A stretch of 64,000 nucleotides of DNA from Allobosea sp. (GTDB lineage: Bacteria; Pseudomonadota; Alphaproteobacteria; Rhizobiales; Beijerinckiaceae): positions 62,001 to 126,000 of the forward strand of contig NZ_JAFKFW010000007.1 of NCBI RefSeq assembly GCF_017308015.1, written 5' to 3'. The notes beneath the pieces were generated by a model, which did not search any database, was not told the origin of the DNA, and saw only the letters and a program-made list of their open reading frames with translations. Positions 9,722-18,471 of the stretch are shown piece by piece; positions within the stretch are counted from its first letter, which is position 1, and each line of letters starts with the position of its first letter. The translations under genes were made by a program, and so were the position numbers.

Positions 9722-10625
9722 ATCTCCCCTCGTCGACCCTGCCGTCGTCGCAGCGCTGAAACCCCGCGCCTCCGCCTGGTTCGAGACCCTGCGGGATCGC
9801 ATCTGCGCCGCCTTCGAGGCGGTCGAGGATGAGGCTTCCGGCCCCTTCCCGGCCGAAACCGAAACGCCCGGGCGTTTCGTCCGCACGCCCTGGCAGCGCA
9901 CCAATCATGATGGCGCACCCGGCGGCGGCGGGGTCATGTCGATCATGAAGGGCCGCGTCTTCGAGAAAGTCGGCGTCCACGTCTCGACCGTACATGGCAG
10001 CTTCCATCCGGATTTCGCCGGCCAGATCCCCGGCGCCGCGCAGGATCCACGCTTCCATGCCACCGGCATCTCGCTGATCGCCCATCCCTGGAATCCGCAT
10101 GCGCCGACCGTGCACATGAACACGCGGCTCGTCGTCACCACGAAGCCCTGGTTCGGCGGTGGCGCCGACCTGACGCCGGTGCTGAATGCGCGCCGCAACC
10201 AGGACGACCCGGATACGCGCGCGTTCCACGCCGCGATGCGCGTGCCCTGCGAGCGTTTTCCGGCCGTCGCCGACTATCCGCGCTTCAAGGCCTGGTGCGA
10301 CGAATATTTCTTTCTGAAGCACCGCAACGAGCCGCGCGGCATCGGCGGCATCTTCTATGATTATGTCTGGACCGGCGATGTCGAGGCCGATTTCGCCTTC
10401 ACCCAGGCGGTCGGCGAAGCCTTCCTCGGAAGCTATCCCGAGATCCTGCGCCGCAATCTCGGGAAGCCCTGGAGCGAGGCCGAGCGCCACGAGCAGCAGG
10501 TCCGGCGCGGCCGCTATGTCGAGTTCAACCTGCTCTATGATCGCGGCACGATCTTCGGCCTGAAGACCGGCGGCAATGTCGATTCCATCCTGTCCTCGAT
10601 GCCGCCGACGGTACGCTGGCCCTGA
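9681..10625 (+). CDS. hemF: Oxygen-dependent coproporphyrinogen III oxidase
   Basis: HemF decarboxylates two propionates of coproporphyrinogen III to give protoporphyrinogen IX, using O2, in haem synthesis. The 314-residue protein shows the family segments [11 protein letters not shown], the conserved [22 protein letters not shown], and the C-terminal [18 protein letters not shown]. It fits an aerobic organism and the haem demand of the neighbouring bc1 genes. A second in-frame ATG at 9699 (MVTPKPAES) would reduce the overlap with trmL to 23 bases and is a plausible alternative start. It converges on cca. Confidence 0.95.
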   Translation: MEQKQKMVTPKPAESPLVDPAVVAALKPRASAWFETLRDRICAAFEAVEDEASGPFPAETETPGRFVRTPWQRTNHDGAPGGGGVMSIMKGRVFEKVGVHVSTVHGSFHPDFAGQIPGAAQDPRFHATGISLIAHPWNPHAPTVHMNTRLVVTTKPWFGGGADLTPVLNARRNQDDPDTRAFHAAMRVPCERFPAVADYPRFKAWCDEYFFLKHRNEPRGIGGIFYDYVWTGDVEADFAFTQAVGEAFLGSYPEILRRNLGKPWSEAERHEQQVRRGRYVEFNLLYDRGTIFGLKTGGNVDSILSSMPPTVRWP

Positions 10626-10652
10626 GGCCAGAGCCTCCTGCGCAGCCCCGCG

Positions 10653-11888
10653 CTAGCGGGCTGCGGCCAGAGCGGCTTTGATGAATTCCACCTGCTCATC
10701 CGCTCCAGCCGGGCAGCCAGCCTCGATCCAGCTCTGCCGGGCTGCTTCGAGCACCTGCCCGACGCGCGGCCCGGGCGGAATGCCGAGACCGACGACATCC
10801 TTGCCCGTCGGTTCGAAGCGCGGCGTCCGGCCGAGTTCGCCGATGAGGCGCTGCACCTCGTCCCAGTTTTCGCTCCCAGCCGTAGCATTCAGCAGGACGA
10901 GAGCCGCAGCCGCCGCATCGTCCCCGGCGCCATGAGCGACATGGCGAAGCGCGGCTAAGTCAGGCAGATGTGCCCGTCCCCCCAGGCCTTCCTGCGCTCG
11001 CGCAAGACGCTCGATCCTGTCGAACTCCTCGTTCGAAAGCCGGAGCCTCTCGCGCAGGCGCAAGGCGTCCTCGCCGACCGCAACCGCCAGCGCCGCCAGC
11101 CGGAAAGCCGGGTAAACGCCAGCACCATCATCTCCAGCGATCGCCGCGAAGCGCGAGAGATACGGCACGCCGCCGATCACCGGCATCAGCAGCCCCGCGC
11201 CCGCCATCGCCCGGATGGTCGCAATCACACCGGGCGCGACGAGAAGCTTCAGCAATTCCGCCCGCACCCGCTCCCGCGACAATCCGGCGAGCCCCTCGCG
11301 GCCGGCAATGCAGGCGCGCAGACCCTGGGCGTCAGGCTCGCCGGCGCCATAGCGGGCATGGAAGCGGAAGAAGCGCAGGATGCGCAGGTAATCCTCGCGG
11401 ATACGGGCCGCCGCATCGCCGATGAAGCGTACGCGCCGCTGCGCGAGATCGTCGAGCCCGCCGGAATAATCGTGGAGCTTGCCGTCATGCCCGAGCCCGA
11501 GCGCATTGATGGTGAAATCGCGACGCAGCGCGTCTGCCACGAAATCGCGGCCGAACACGACCTTGGCCCGGCGCCCATCGGTCTCGACGTCGCGGCGCAG
11601 CGTCGTCACTTCGAAGCTCGCGCCATCCGCGACGAGCGTCACCGTGCCGTGCTCGATCCCGGTCGGCACCGCCTTGAAGCCGGCAGCCCGGCCGCGCCGG
11701 ATCGTCTCGTCCGGCAAGGCGGTGGTGGCGAGGTCGATGTCGCTTGCCGGCTCGCCGAGCAGGAGATTGCGCACTGCGCCGCCGACGACGCGCGTTTCCT
11801 GGCCGTTTCCGTCGAGCGCCAGCAGCAGCCGCGCAAGCACCGGCTGGGCCAGGAAGCGCGCGATCTCACCGGCATGGTCCCCGTTCAT
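10653..11888 (-). CDS. cca: CCA tRNA nucleotidyltransferase (poly(A) polymerase family)
   Basis: This class II nucleotidyltransferase adds or repairs the 3' CCA of tRNAs without a template. In 411 residues, the head domain has VVGGAVRNLLLG and the metal-binding DIDLATT, followed by the neck signature RRVRFIGDAAARIREDYLRILRF in two overlapping family blocks. A divergent helical tail completes it. The start at 11888 (MNGDHAGEI) overlaps the stop of the DUF6111 gene by four bases (ATGA). The annotation as CCA-adding rather than poly(A) polymerase rests on context and length. Confidence 0.92.
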   Translation of the reverse strand: MNGDHAGEIARFLAQPVLARLLLALDGNGQETRVVGGAVRNLLLGEPASDIDLATTALPDETIRRGRAAGFKAVPTGIEHGTVTLVADGASFEVTTLRRDVETDGRRAKVVFGRDFVADALRRDFTINALGLGHDGKLHDYSGGLDDLAQRRVRFIGDAAARIREDYLRILRFFRFHARYGAGEPDAQGLRACIAGREGLAGLSRERVRAELLKLLVAPGVIATIRAMAGAGLLMPVIGGVPYLSRFAAIAGDDGAGVYPAFRLAALAVAVGEDALRLRERLRLSNEEFDRIERLARAQEGLGGRAHLPDLAALRHVAHGAGDDAAAAALVLLNATAGSENWDEVQRLIGELGRTPRFEPTGKDVVGLGIPPGPRVGQVLEAARQSWIEAGCPAGADEQVEFIKAALAAAR

Positions 11889-12142
11889 TTGAAGCGGCCG
11901 GGCACCAGAACCCCGTTCTCCAAGTGCGGCGGCTCGTAGGCGCCTCCGCTGCGGGGAGCGATGAAGCCGCCATAGATCAGCACCGCGATCGCCAGCAAGG
12001 CTCCTACGACCGCCAGGGCGAAGGCATGCCGGCTCCAATGCTCGACATCGAACGGGTTGCGCCGCTTGACGACGAGATAGCCTGCGAAGATGCAGAAGGG
12101 CAGGACGAAGAGCAGAACTTCTTCGATGATCGCACGCAGCAT
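11885..12142 (-). CDS. DUF6111 family small membrane protein
   Basis: This 85-residue protein has two hydrophobic segments (about residues 7-22 and 40-60) linked by a basic loop VVKRRNPFDVEHW, and ends with a proline- and glycine-rich tail. From memory it fits DUF6111, a small family often found beside cca and a CoA pyrophosphatase in Rhizobiales. Its stop overlaps the cca start, so the two are probably co-translated. The function is unknown; one could guess a role near the membrane, but nothing in the sequence shows it. Confidence 0.75.
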   Translation of the reverse strand: MLRAIIEEVLLFVLPFCIFAGYLVVKRRNPFDVEHWSRHAFALAVVGALLAIAVLIYGGFIAPRSGGAYEPPHLENGVLVPGRFK

Positions 12143-12206
12143 TGGCTTCGTCGTTCCCGGGCGCGTCGTCCGCGCAAGCTTACTTACATCTCTGAATCGG
12201 ATTCGT

Positions 12207-12242
12207 CCGAAAAGTGCATTCCACTTTTCAGGTCGATGCTCT
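12207..12242. repeat. Dispersed palindromic repeat copy 2 (imperfect)
   Basis: CCGAAAAGTG and CACTTTTCAGG frame this copy of the same element seen at 4056-4096, followed by GGTCGATGCT. A small GAATC-G-GATTC palindrome sits directly upstream at 12194-12204. The element abuts the stop codon of the CoA pyrophosphatase gene and might act as its transcript end, but there is no T-run. Confidence 0.75.
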
Positions 12243-12900
12243 AGCCCGCCAGCCGCTCATAGAGATTGCGGATCATGCCGGCGGTCGCACCCCAGATATA
12301 GCGACCCTCGAACGGCATCGCATAGTAGGTGCGGAACTGCCCCTTCCACTCGATACCCTCGCGTTTGTGGTTGGCCGGATCGAGCAAAAAGGAGAGCGGC
12401 GTCTCGAAAGCCTCGTCGACCTCGTTGTGGTTGATCGTCAGCGAGAACGGCGGCTCGACCAGCCCCACCACCGGCACGATCCTGTAGCCGGTGCCGGTCA
12501 GATAGGCGTCGAGGAAGCCGAGCGTGCGGATATGCGAGCGCGCCAGGCCGATCTCCTCCTCGGTCTCGCGCAGGGCCGTGACGACCGGCGAACCATCGAC
12601 GGCATCGACACGCCCGCCGGGAAAGGCGACCTGGGCCGAATGACTGCGCAGAGCCGCGGCACGCTGTGTCAGCAATACGGTCGGCCCCGCCGGGCGCGGC
12701 ACGATGCCGATGAGAACCGCCGCTGGCACAGCGCGCTTCTCGTCGGGGATCGGCACGGGCGAGGGCTGATTCTCGTGGTCCCCGCGCGGCCGCCTGATCA
12801 CGTCCCCCAACGCCGGCGGTTCTGCCCGAAGACGCTCTCGCGCCAAGGCAGCGAAGTCCTCGGCGCTGAGGTTGAGGGCAGACTCGATTGTCTTCAGCAC
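12241..12900 (-). CDS. Nudix CoA pyrophosphatase (NudL type)
   Basis: This 219-residue Nudix hydrolase is predicted to split coenzyme A and its derivatives to 3',5'-ADP and phosphopantetheine. The Nudix box reads GGRVDAVDG followed by ALRETEEEIGL. The preceding LLTQRAAALRSHSAQVAFPGG is typical of the CoA-pyrophosphatase subgroup (split here across two known blocks). Its first codons overlap the 3' end of the DUF1285 gene by seven bases, so they form an operon with the cca cluster downstream. The substrate is inferred from subgroup motifs only. Confidence 0.88.
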   Translation of the reverse strand: MLKTIESALNLSAEDFAALARERLRAEPPALGDVIRRPRGDHENQPSPVPIPDEKRAVPAAVLIGIVPRPAGPTVLLTQRAAALRSHSAQVAFPGGRVDAVDGSPVVTALRETEEEIGLARSHIRTLGFLDAYLTGTGYRIVPVVGLVEPPFSLTINHNEVDEAFETPLSFLLDPANHKREGIEWKGQFRTYYAMPFEGRYIWGATAGMIRNLYERLAG

Positions 12901-13481
12901 TCGATGTCCTCGATCTCGCTTGCCGGCAGTGCCGGGTAAAACCGCTCCGCAACGGCGATCCCGAACATGGCCTTGCTTCCGGCGCCCCTGATCTCGCCGA
13001 GCGCCAGCAGGTCATAGGTCAAGGCCCGCGTCAGCCGGGCCCAGAGGCCGCGCCGCACATGGACATAGGGTGTCAGCCCATCCTGCGCAGCCCGTGCGAA
13101 ACGCAAGCCATGGTCCGGCCCGACGCAGACGAGATCGTCGACCTGCGTCCGGAACGCGATGCTCCGGCCGTCCCCCTCGCCATCGACTTGCATCTCGACC
13201 GCCTGGAACGGCGCGTCATCGACGGTGATCCCGACCTTCTCGACCGGGGTCACGAGAAAGTAATCGTCGCCATCGCGCTTCAGCACCGAGGAGAACAGCT
13301 TCACCAGTGCCGGCCGGCCGATCGGCGTGCCCATGTAGAACCAGCTACCGTCGGCGGCGATGCGCATGTCGAGATCGCCGCAAAACGGTGGATTCCAGCG
13401 CTCGACCGGCGGCAGGCCGCGCGCCTTGCCACCGCCGAGCGAGGCCGTCAAACGCTCCATCGCATTGCCCGGTCCCGTCAT
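12894..13481 (-). CDS. DUF1285 family protein
   Basis: This 195-residue soluble protein has the DUF1285 opening GLPPVERWNPPFCGDLDMRI in two conserved parts, then FYMGTPIGRPALVKLFSSVL and VTPVEKVGI. The family has a two-domain fold of unknown function. Neighbourhoods with a MoxR-type ATPase and CoA pyrophosphatase recur in alphaproteobacteria. I chose the ATG at 13481 (MTGPGNAMERL); ATGs at 13499 and 13511 are also possible. It diverges from the moxR-like gene over about 200 bases, which should hold both promoters. Confidence 0.88.
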   Translation of the reverse strand: MTGPGNAMERLTASLGGGKARGLPPVERWNPPFCGDLDMRIAADGSWFYMGTPIGRPALVKLFSSVLKRDGDDYFLVTPVEKVGITVDDAPFQAVEMQVDGEGDGRSIAFRTQVDDLVCVGPDHGLRFARAAQDGLTPYVHVRRGLWARLTRALTYDLLALGEIRGAGSKAMFGIAVAERFYPALPASEIEDIEC

Positions 13482-13672
13482 CGAAAGGCCAATTCCCATC
13501 TGCTGCGGCATATTGGTTGCATCGCGTTTCCGCCTTGAACTCCACATAATCGTGAAGCCGAGTTGATGTGTACCATTCCATTCGGCGCTTGAGCCGCCGT
13601 GATGGCCCGTCCACACTGAACGGCCGAACGCATCGACGGTTCGCAGGGCGGCGCAACGGCCGGCGACAGTGA

Positions 13673-13677
13673 AGGAG
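13673..13677 (+). promoter_or_regulatory. Strong ribosome binding site of the MoxR-type gene
   Basis: AGGAG lies six bases before the ATG at 13684. It decides the start in favour of MAAQARANE over the upstream in-frame ATG at 13669, which lies ahead of this site. Confidence 0.8.
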
Positions 13678-13683
13678 ATCGAC

Positions 13684-14706
13684 ATGGCGGCGCAAGCCCG
13701 GGCAAACGAGAGCACTTCGCCGATCGACCTCGACACAGGCATCGTCGAGGCGGCGGAAGCCGCGCTCGGCGCCATCGGCGCTGCGCGCAAGGAGATCGGT
13801 CAGGTTATCTTCGGCCAGCAGAAGGTCGTCGATCTCTCGCTGGTGACGCTGCTTTCGGGCGGCCACGGCCTGCTCGTCGGCGTGCCCGGCCTCGCCAAGA
13901 CCAAGCTCGTCGAGGCCATGGGCACCGTATTGGGGCTTGCGGCGCGGCGCGTCCAGTTCACGCCGGACCTGATGCCCTCCGACATTCTCGGCTCCGAGGT
14001 TCTCGACGAATCCAGCGACGGCAAGCGCCATTTCCGCTTTATCAAGGGTCCGGTCTTCGCCCAGCTCCTGATGGCGGACGAGATCAACCGCGCCTCGCCG
14101 CGCACCCAGTCGGCCCTGCTCCAGGCGATGCAGGAACACCATGTCACGGTCGCCGGCGAACGCTACGATTTGCCGGCGCCCTTCCACGTGCTGGCGACGC
14201 AGAACCCGATCGAGCAGGAAGGCACCTATCCTCTGCCCGAGGCCCAGCTCGACCGCTTCCTGCTCGAGATCGACGTCGGCTATCCCGATCGTGAGGCCGA
14301 GCGCCGTATCCTGCTGGAGACGACGGGCGCCGCCGAATACAAGCCCTCCCCCGCGATGACCTCCGAGACGCTGATGTCGATCCAGCGCCTCGTCCGCCGC
14401 CTGCCGGTCGGCGACGCGGTCGTCGATTCGATCCTCGACCTCGTCCGCTCCGCCCGCCCCGGCGAGGGCGAGGCCTCGGTCACCGACAAGCTCTCCTGGG
14501 GCCCCGGCCCCCGCGCCAGCCAGTCGCTGACGCTGGCCGTGCGTGCCCGCGCGCTCGTCGAGGGCCGGCTCGCCCCCTCGGTCGACGACGTCGCAGCGCT
14601 CGCCATTCCCGTTCTGAAGCACCGCGTCGCCCTGACTTTCGCCGCCCGCGCAGATGGCGAGACCGTCGAGGGCCTGATCGGCAAACTCGTGGAACGGCTG
14701 GGATAG
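13684..14706 (+). CDS. MoxR family AAA+ ATPase
   Basis: This 340-residue AAA+ ATPase has Walker A VGVPGLAKTK (about residue 66), Walker B LLMADEINRASPRTQ, sensor motif LATQNPIEQEGTYPLPEAQLDR split over two conserved blocks, and an arginine-rich lid. MoxR proteins act as chaperones that mature partner complexes, often with von Willebrand factor A proteins. That fits the next gene (DUF58), which starts only five bases after this stop. It is the first gene of a four-gene plus-strand operon. The partner and the process served here are not known. Confidence 0.93.
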   Translation: MAAQARANESTSPIDLDTGIVEAAEAALGAIGAARKEIGQVIFGQQKVVDLSLVTLLSGGHGLLVGVPGLAKTKLVEAMGTVLGLAARRVQFTPDLMPSDILGSEVLDESSDGKRHFRFIKGPVFAQLLMADEINRASPRTQSALLQAMQEHHVTVAGERYDLPAPFHVLATQNPIEQEGTYPLPEAQLDRFLLEIDVGYPDREAERRILLETTGAAEYKPSPAMTSETLMSIQRLVRRLPVGDAVVDSILDLVRSARPGEGEASVTDKLSWGPGPRASQSLTLAVRARALVEGRLAPSVDDVAALAIPVLKHRVALTFAARADGETVEGLIGKLVERLG

Positions 14707-14710
14707 GCCG

Positions 14711-15628
14711 ATGTTGCGCACACGCGTCCTGGGTCCGGGCGAAAGGCGGCCGTCGCGGCCGGTCCTCACGGAATCGCTCGACCTGGCCGCACGCCTGCCC
14801 CGCCTGATCCTGGAAGCGCGCCGTGTCTCGGCCAGCATCCACGGCATCCATGGAAGGCGCCGCTCCGGCCCGGGCGAGACCTTCTGGCAGTATCGCCCGC
14901 TGGTCGCCGGCGAATCGGCCTCGCGCATCGACTGGCGACGCTCCGCCCGCGACGGCCATCTCTTCGTGCGCGAGCGCGAATGGGAAGCCTCGCACTCGAT
15001 CTGGCTCTGGATCGACCGATCGCCCTCGATGGGTTTCGCCTCCTCGCTCGCCATGGCCTCGAAACTCGACCGCGCATTGGTCGCGGGCTTCGCGCTGGCC
15101 GAGACGATGGTCGAAGGCGGCGAGCGCGTCGGCCATCTCGGACTGACGCGGGCGCTGGCCTCGCGCCGCATCGTCGAGACGCTGGCGCAGGCGATCCTCG
15201 CCGACGAGCGCAACGTCTCCCCCGACCTGCCGCCGGAAGCGCCTTTGCCCCGACTGGCCGAGGCCATCATCATCACCGACGGGCTCTCGCCCGCCGCGGC
15301 GCTGACCCAGCGGATCGTTACGCTCGGCTCGTCGGGCGCTCGCGGCCATGTCCTGCTGATCGCCGATCCGATCGAGGAAACCTTTCCCTTCAGCGGCCAG
15401 GCCGAGCTCTTCGACCTGGAGGACGGGCTGACCCTGCGCGTCGGCGATGCCGGCGCCTGGGGCGAATCCTATCGCCAGCGCCTCGCCGCTCATCGCGACG
15501 CCATCGCGGAAACCTGCCGCAAGGCTGGCTGGACCCTGACGCTGCATCGCACCGACCGGCCGGCCAGCGAAGCGGTGCTGCGTATCGCGAGCCTCGTCGC
15601 CGCATCGCGCAGCGCCTCGGGCTTCTGA
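14711..15628 (+). CDS. DUF58 domain protein (VWA-like)
   Basis: This 305-residue protein contains the DUF58 core: RRRSGPGETFWQYRPLVAGE, then a strongly conserved arginine/tryptophan stretch SRIDWRRSARDG, and a metal-binding DRSPSM that matches the MIDAS pattern DxSxS. Such proteins are encoded next to MoxR ATPases and may be their substrates or adaptors. No signal peptide or membrane helix is visible, so it is probably cytosolic. Its stop lies 13 bases before the next gene. Confidence 0.9.
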   Translation: MLRTRVLGPGERRPSRPVLTESLDLAARLPRLILEARRVSASIHGIHGRRRSGPGETFWQYRPLVAGESASRIDWRRSARDGHLFVREREWEASHSIWLWIDRSPSMGFASSLAMASKLDRALVAGFALAETMVEGGERVGHLGLTRALASRRIVETLAQAILADERNVSPDLPPEAPLPRLAEAIIITDGLSPAAALTQRIVTLGSSGARGHVLLIADPIEETFPFSGQAELFDLEDGLTLRVGDAGAWGESYRQRLAAHRDAIAETCRKAGWTLTLHRTDRPASEAVLRIASLVAASRSASGF

Positions 15629-15640
15629 GGGGGATCGCCG

Positions 15641-18469
15641 ATGCTCAGCGCCCTGCCCTTCAGCTTCTCCGCCCCGCTCGCTCTCGTCGCGCTTGCCCTG
15701 CTGCCGGCGCTCTGGCTGATCCTGCGCGTGACCCCACCGCGCCCGCGCCGGATCGATTTCCCGCCATTGAAGATCATGGCGGACCTTGTCGCCAAGCGCG
15801 AGACACCGGCTCATACGCCCTGGTGGCTGCTCGCCCTGCGCATGGCGGTGGCCGCGCTCGCGATCCTCGCCGTCGCCGGCCCGGTCTGGAATCCCGTTCG
15901 CGACGCCGCGCCCTCGCGCGGCCCTGTCCTGCTGCTGATCGATAACGGCTTCGGCGCCGCCACCGACTGGTCCGAGCGCGTCGCGGTCGCCGAATCGCGC
16001 ATTGCCGCCGCGACCCGCGAAGGCCGCCCGGTCGCAGTCGTCGGCCTCGCCGAAGCGCCTGCCGCGATCGCCCTGGCCGAACCGCGCATCGCGCTCGACC
16101 GTCTGCGTGCGCTGCCGCTCCAGCCGCATGCGCCGGATCGCTCTGCTCATCTCCAGCGCATCGAGACCTTCCTGCAGGGCTCGCCCAGTGCCGAGATCGT
16201 CTGGGTCGCGGACGGTCTCGCCGTTTCCGACGACGGCAGCTTCCTCGGGCGTCTGAAGCAGGATGCCGAGGCACGCCGCCTCGCGATCCATGCCGCACCG
16301 GCAGCGCAGCTTGGCCTCTCCGCGCCCGAGAACCTCGCAGGCGCCCTGACGGTCAAGGTTCTGCGCCCGACCGCCAGTGCTTCCGCGACGGGCCAGGTCC
16401 GCGCGCTGGATCTCAAGGGCCTGCCGCTCGGCAATGCGCCCTTCACGTTCGAAGGCAGCAACCTCGAAACCACCGCGCGCCTGACCTTGCCGATCGAGGT
16501 CCGCAACGCCGTCTCGCGGCTGGAGATCATCGGCGAACGCAGTGCCGGTGCCGTGGCCCTGCTCGATGACCGGGCCAAACGCCGCCGCATCGGCCTGGTC
16601 TCCGGCGCGACGGCCGATACCGCGCAACCATTGCTGTCGCCGACCTATTACCTGTCCCGCGCCCTCCAGCCCTTCGCCGAAATCCGCGAACCACGTCAGG
16701 GATCGACCGATCCGATCGGCGAATTGCTGGCGCAGAATCTCTCGGTGCTGGTCCTCGCCGATATCGGCGCGCTCGATCGCGAGACGGCCGAGAAGGTGAC
16801 GAGCTTCGTCGAGCGCGGTGGTGTGTTGCTGCGGTTTGCCGGTGCGCGCCTTGCCGCCGCCTCCGATGAGCTGACGCCCGTGCGCCTGCGCCGGGGAGGC
16901 CGCACGCTCGGCGGCGGCCTGTCCTGGGAAACGCCGCGCAAGCTCGCGCCTTTCACCCGCGAAAGCCCGTTCTTCGGCCTGACCATCAGTGACGACATCC
17001 GTGTCACCCGCCAGATCCTGGCCGAACCGGAGCCCGATCTCTCGCGCAAGACCTGGGCGGCGCTGGAGGACGGCACGCCCGTCGTCACCGGCGAGCGGCG
17101 CGGCGACGGTCTGATCGCCATGGTCCATGTCACCGCCGACACCACCTGGTCGAACCTTCCGCTTTCGGGCCTCTTCGTCGACATGCTCCGCAAGATCGTC
17201 AATCTCGCCGGCAACGGCCCTGCTGCGGCAGAAGCACAGAGCGATGACAAGCGCGTCGAAACCCTGTCGCCGACGCGCGTTCTCGATGGCATCGGCCAGT
17301 TCCGCACGCCGCCGGCCACCGCCCAGCCGGTGGCGCGCAACTATGCCGGCCGCGCGACGCTCGCCCACCCGCCCGGTCTCTACGGCCCGACCGACGGCTC
17401 CCTCGCGGTCAACGCACTGACGCCGACCGATAAGCTCACCGCGCTGGATCTCGCCAGCCTCGGCGTCTCTGTTCTGCCGATCGACGAGCCGATCGCGCGC
17501 GACATCCGTCCGCCGCTGCTCGTCCTAGCCTTGCTGCTGCTCGTCGCCGACACATTGGCGACGCTCTGGCTCGGTGGGCGCCTGAATGTCGCCAGCTTGC
17601 GCAAGGTCGCCGCGCCTACTGCGATCCTGATCGCAGTAGGCGCCTCCCTCGCCCTGGCACCTGACCCGGTGCATGCTCAGCAACCGGCCCCGAATGCGCA
17701 GGTCGATACCCGCCCGCCGATCCCGCGTGCCCTCCTCGCCAATGGCGCGATGACGAGGCTCGCCTATGCCGTGACCGGCGACAAGCCCGTCGACGACATG
17801 TCGAAGGCAGGGCTCCTCGGCCTCAACATGGTGCTCGGCGCCCGCACGGCCCTCGAGCCGGGCGAGCCGGTCGGCGTCAGCGTCGAGCGCGACGAACTCG
17901 CCTTCTTCCCCGTGTTGTACTGGCCCATCGTCGCGGGTCGGCCGCTGCCTTCGGCCGAGACCTTGCGCAAGCTCGAAGCCTATATGAAGGGCGGCGGGCT
18001 CGTGATCTTCGATACCCGCGACGCGATGAGTGCCCGCCCCGGTGGCGGCACCACCCCCGAGGGCGACCAGCTCAAGCGCATGCTGCAGACGCTCGATATT
18101 CCCGAGCTGGAGCCGCTGCCCCGCGACCACGTCCTGACCAAGACCTTCTACATCCTCGACGAGCTCGTCGGCCGCTACGATACCGGCACGACCTGGGTCG
18201 AGACCCTGCCGCCCGCCGATAGCGACGGGCGCCGCCCGGCGCGGGCCGGCGACAATGTCTCGCCGATCATCATCACCGCCAACGACCTCGCCGCCGCCTG
18301 GGCGATCGACCGGCGCGGCGAAGGACTGGTGCCGCTCTCCGGCGGCGATCCGCGCCAACGCGAGATGGCGCTGCGCGGCGGCGTCAACCTCGTAATGTAC
18401 GCGCTCACCGGCAACTACAAGGCCGATCAGGTCCACGTCCCGGCCCTGCTCGAGCGTCTGGGGCAATAG
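15641..18469 (+). CDS. Large membrane protein: BatA-like N-terminus plus DUF4159
   Basis: This 942-residue protein begins with two membrane helices (about residues 8-28 and 62-82), as in BatA/Aerotolerance proteins. A long VWA-like periplasmic or cytosolic domain follows, then a GATase-like stretch, a hydrophobic pair near 620-670, and a C-terminal DUF4159 domain (about 690-935). The position of the VWA metal site reads LLIDNGFG, so the DxSxS motif is missing. Alphaproteobacteria carry this architecture downstream of MoxR and DUF58. It ends two bases before the next gene. A role in envelope assembly or stress tolerance is only an inference. Confidence 0.87.
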   Translation: MLSALPFSFSAPLALVALALLPALWLILRVTPPRPRRIDFPPLKIMADLVAKRETPAHTPWWLLALRMAVAALAILAVAGPVWNPVRDAAPSRGPVLLLIDNGFGAATDWSERVAVAESRIAAATREGRPVAVVGLAEAPAAIALAEPRIALDRLRALPLQPHAPDRSAHLQRIETFLQGSPSAEIVWVADGLAVSDDGSFLGRLKQDAEARRLAIHAAPAAQLGLSAPENLAGALTVKVLRPTASASATGQVRALDLKGLPLGNAPFTFEGSNLETTARLTLPIEVRNAVSRLEIIGERSAGAVALLDDRAKRRRIGLVSGATADTAQPLLSPTYYLSRALQPFAEIREPRQGSTDPIGELLAQNLSVLVLADIGALDRETAEKVTSFVERGGVLLRFAGARLAAASDELTPVRLRRGGRTLGGGLSWETPRKLAPFTRESPFFGLTISDDIRVTRQILAEPEPDLSRKTWAALEDGTPVVTGERRGDGLIAMVHVTADTTWSNLPLSGLFVDMLRKIVNLAGNGPAAAEAQSDDKRVETLSPTRVLDGIGQFRTPPATAQPVARNYAGRATLAHPPGLYGPTDGSLAVNALTPTDKLTALDLASLGVSVLPIDEPIARDIRPPLLVLALLLLVADTLATLWLGGRLNVASLRKVAAPTAILIAVGASLALAPDPVHAQQPAPNAQVDTRPPIPRALLANGAMTRLAYAVTGDKPVDDMSKAGLLGLNMVLGARTALEPGEPVGVSVERDELAFFPVLYWPIVAGRPLPSAETLRKLEAYMKGGGLVIFDTRDAMSARPGGGTTPEGDQLKRMLQTLDIPELEPLPRDHVLTKTFYILDELVGRYDTGTTWVETLPPADSDGRRPARAGDNVSPIIITANDLAAAWAIDRRGEGLVPLSGGDPRQREMALRGGVNLVMYALTGNYKADQVHVPALLERLGQ

Positions 18470-18471
18470 CC

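Noticed and set aside
10641-10664. Hairpin between hemF and cca as a terminator
   Set aside because: The stem has a bulge, no T-run follows, and it overlaps the cca stop codon.
13345-15276. 643-codon minus-strand frame over the MoxR and DUF58 genes
   Set aside because: Antisense shadow. The real minus-strand gene here is DUF1285 in another frame.
14480-17368. Very long minus-strand open frame (962 codons) over the MoxR operon
   Set aside because: It is antisense to genes with clear domains, and its translation is arginine- and glycine-rich without any recognisable motif. This is the usual shadow effect in high-GC DNA.
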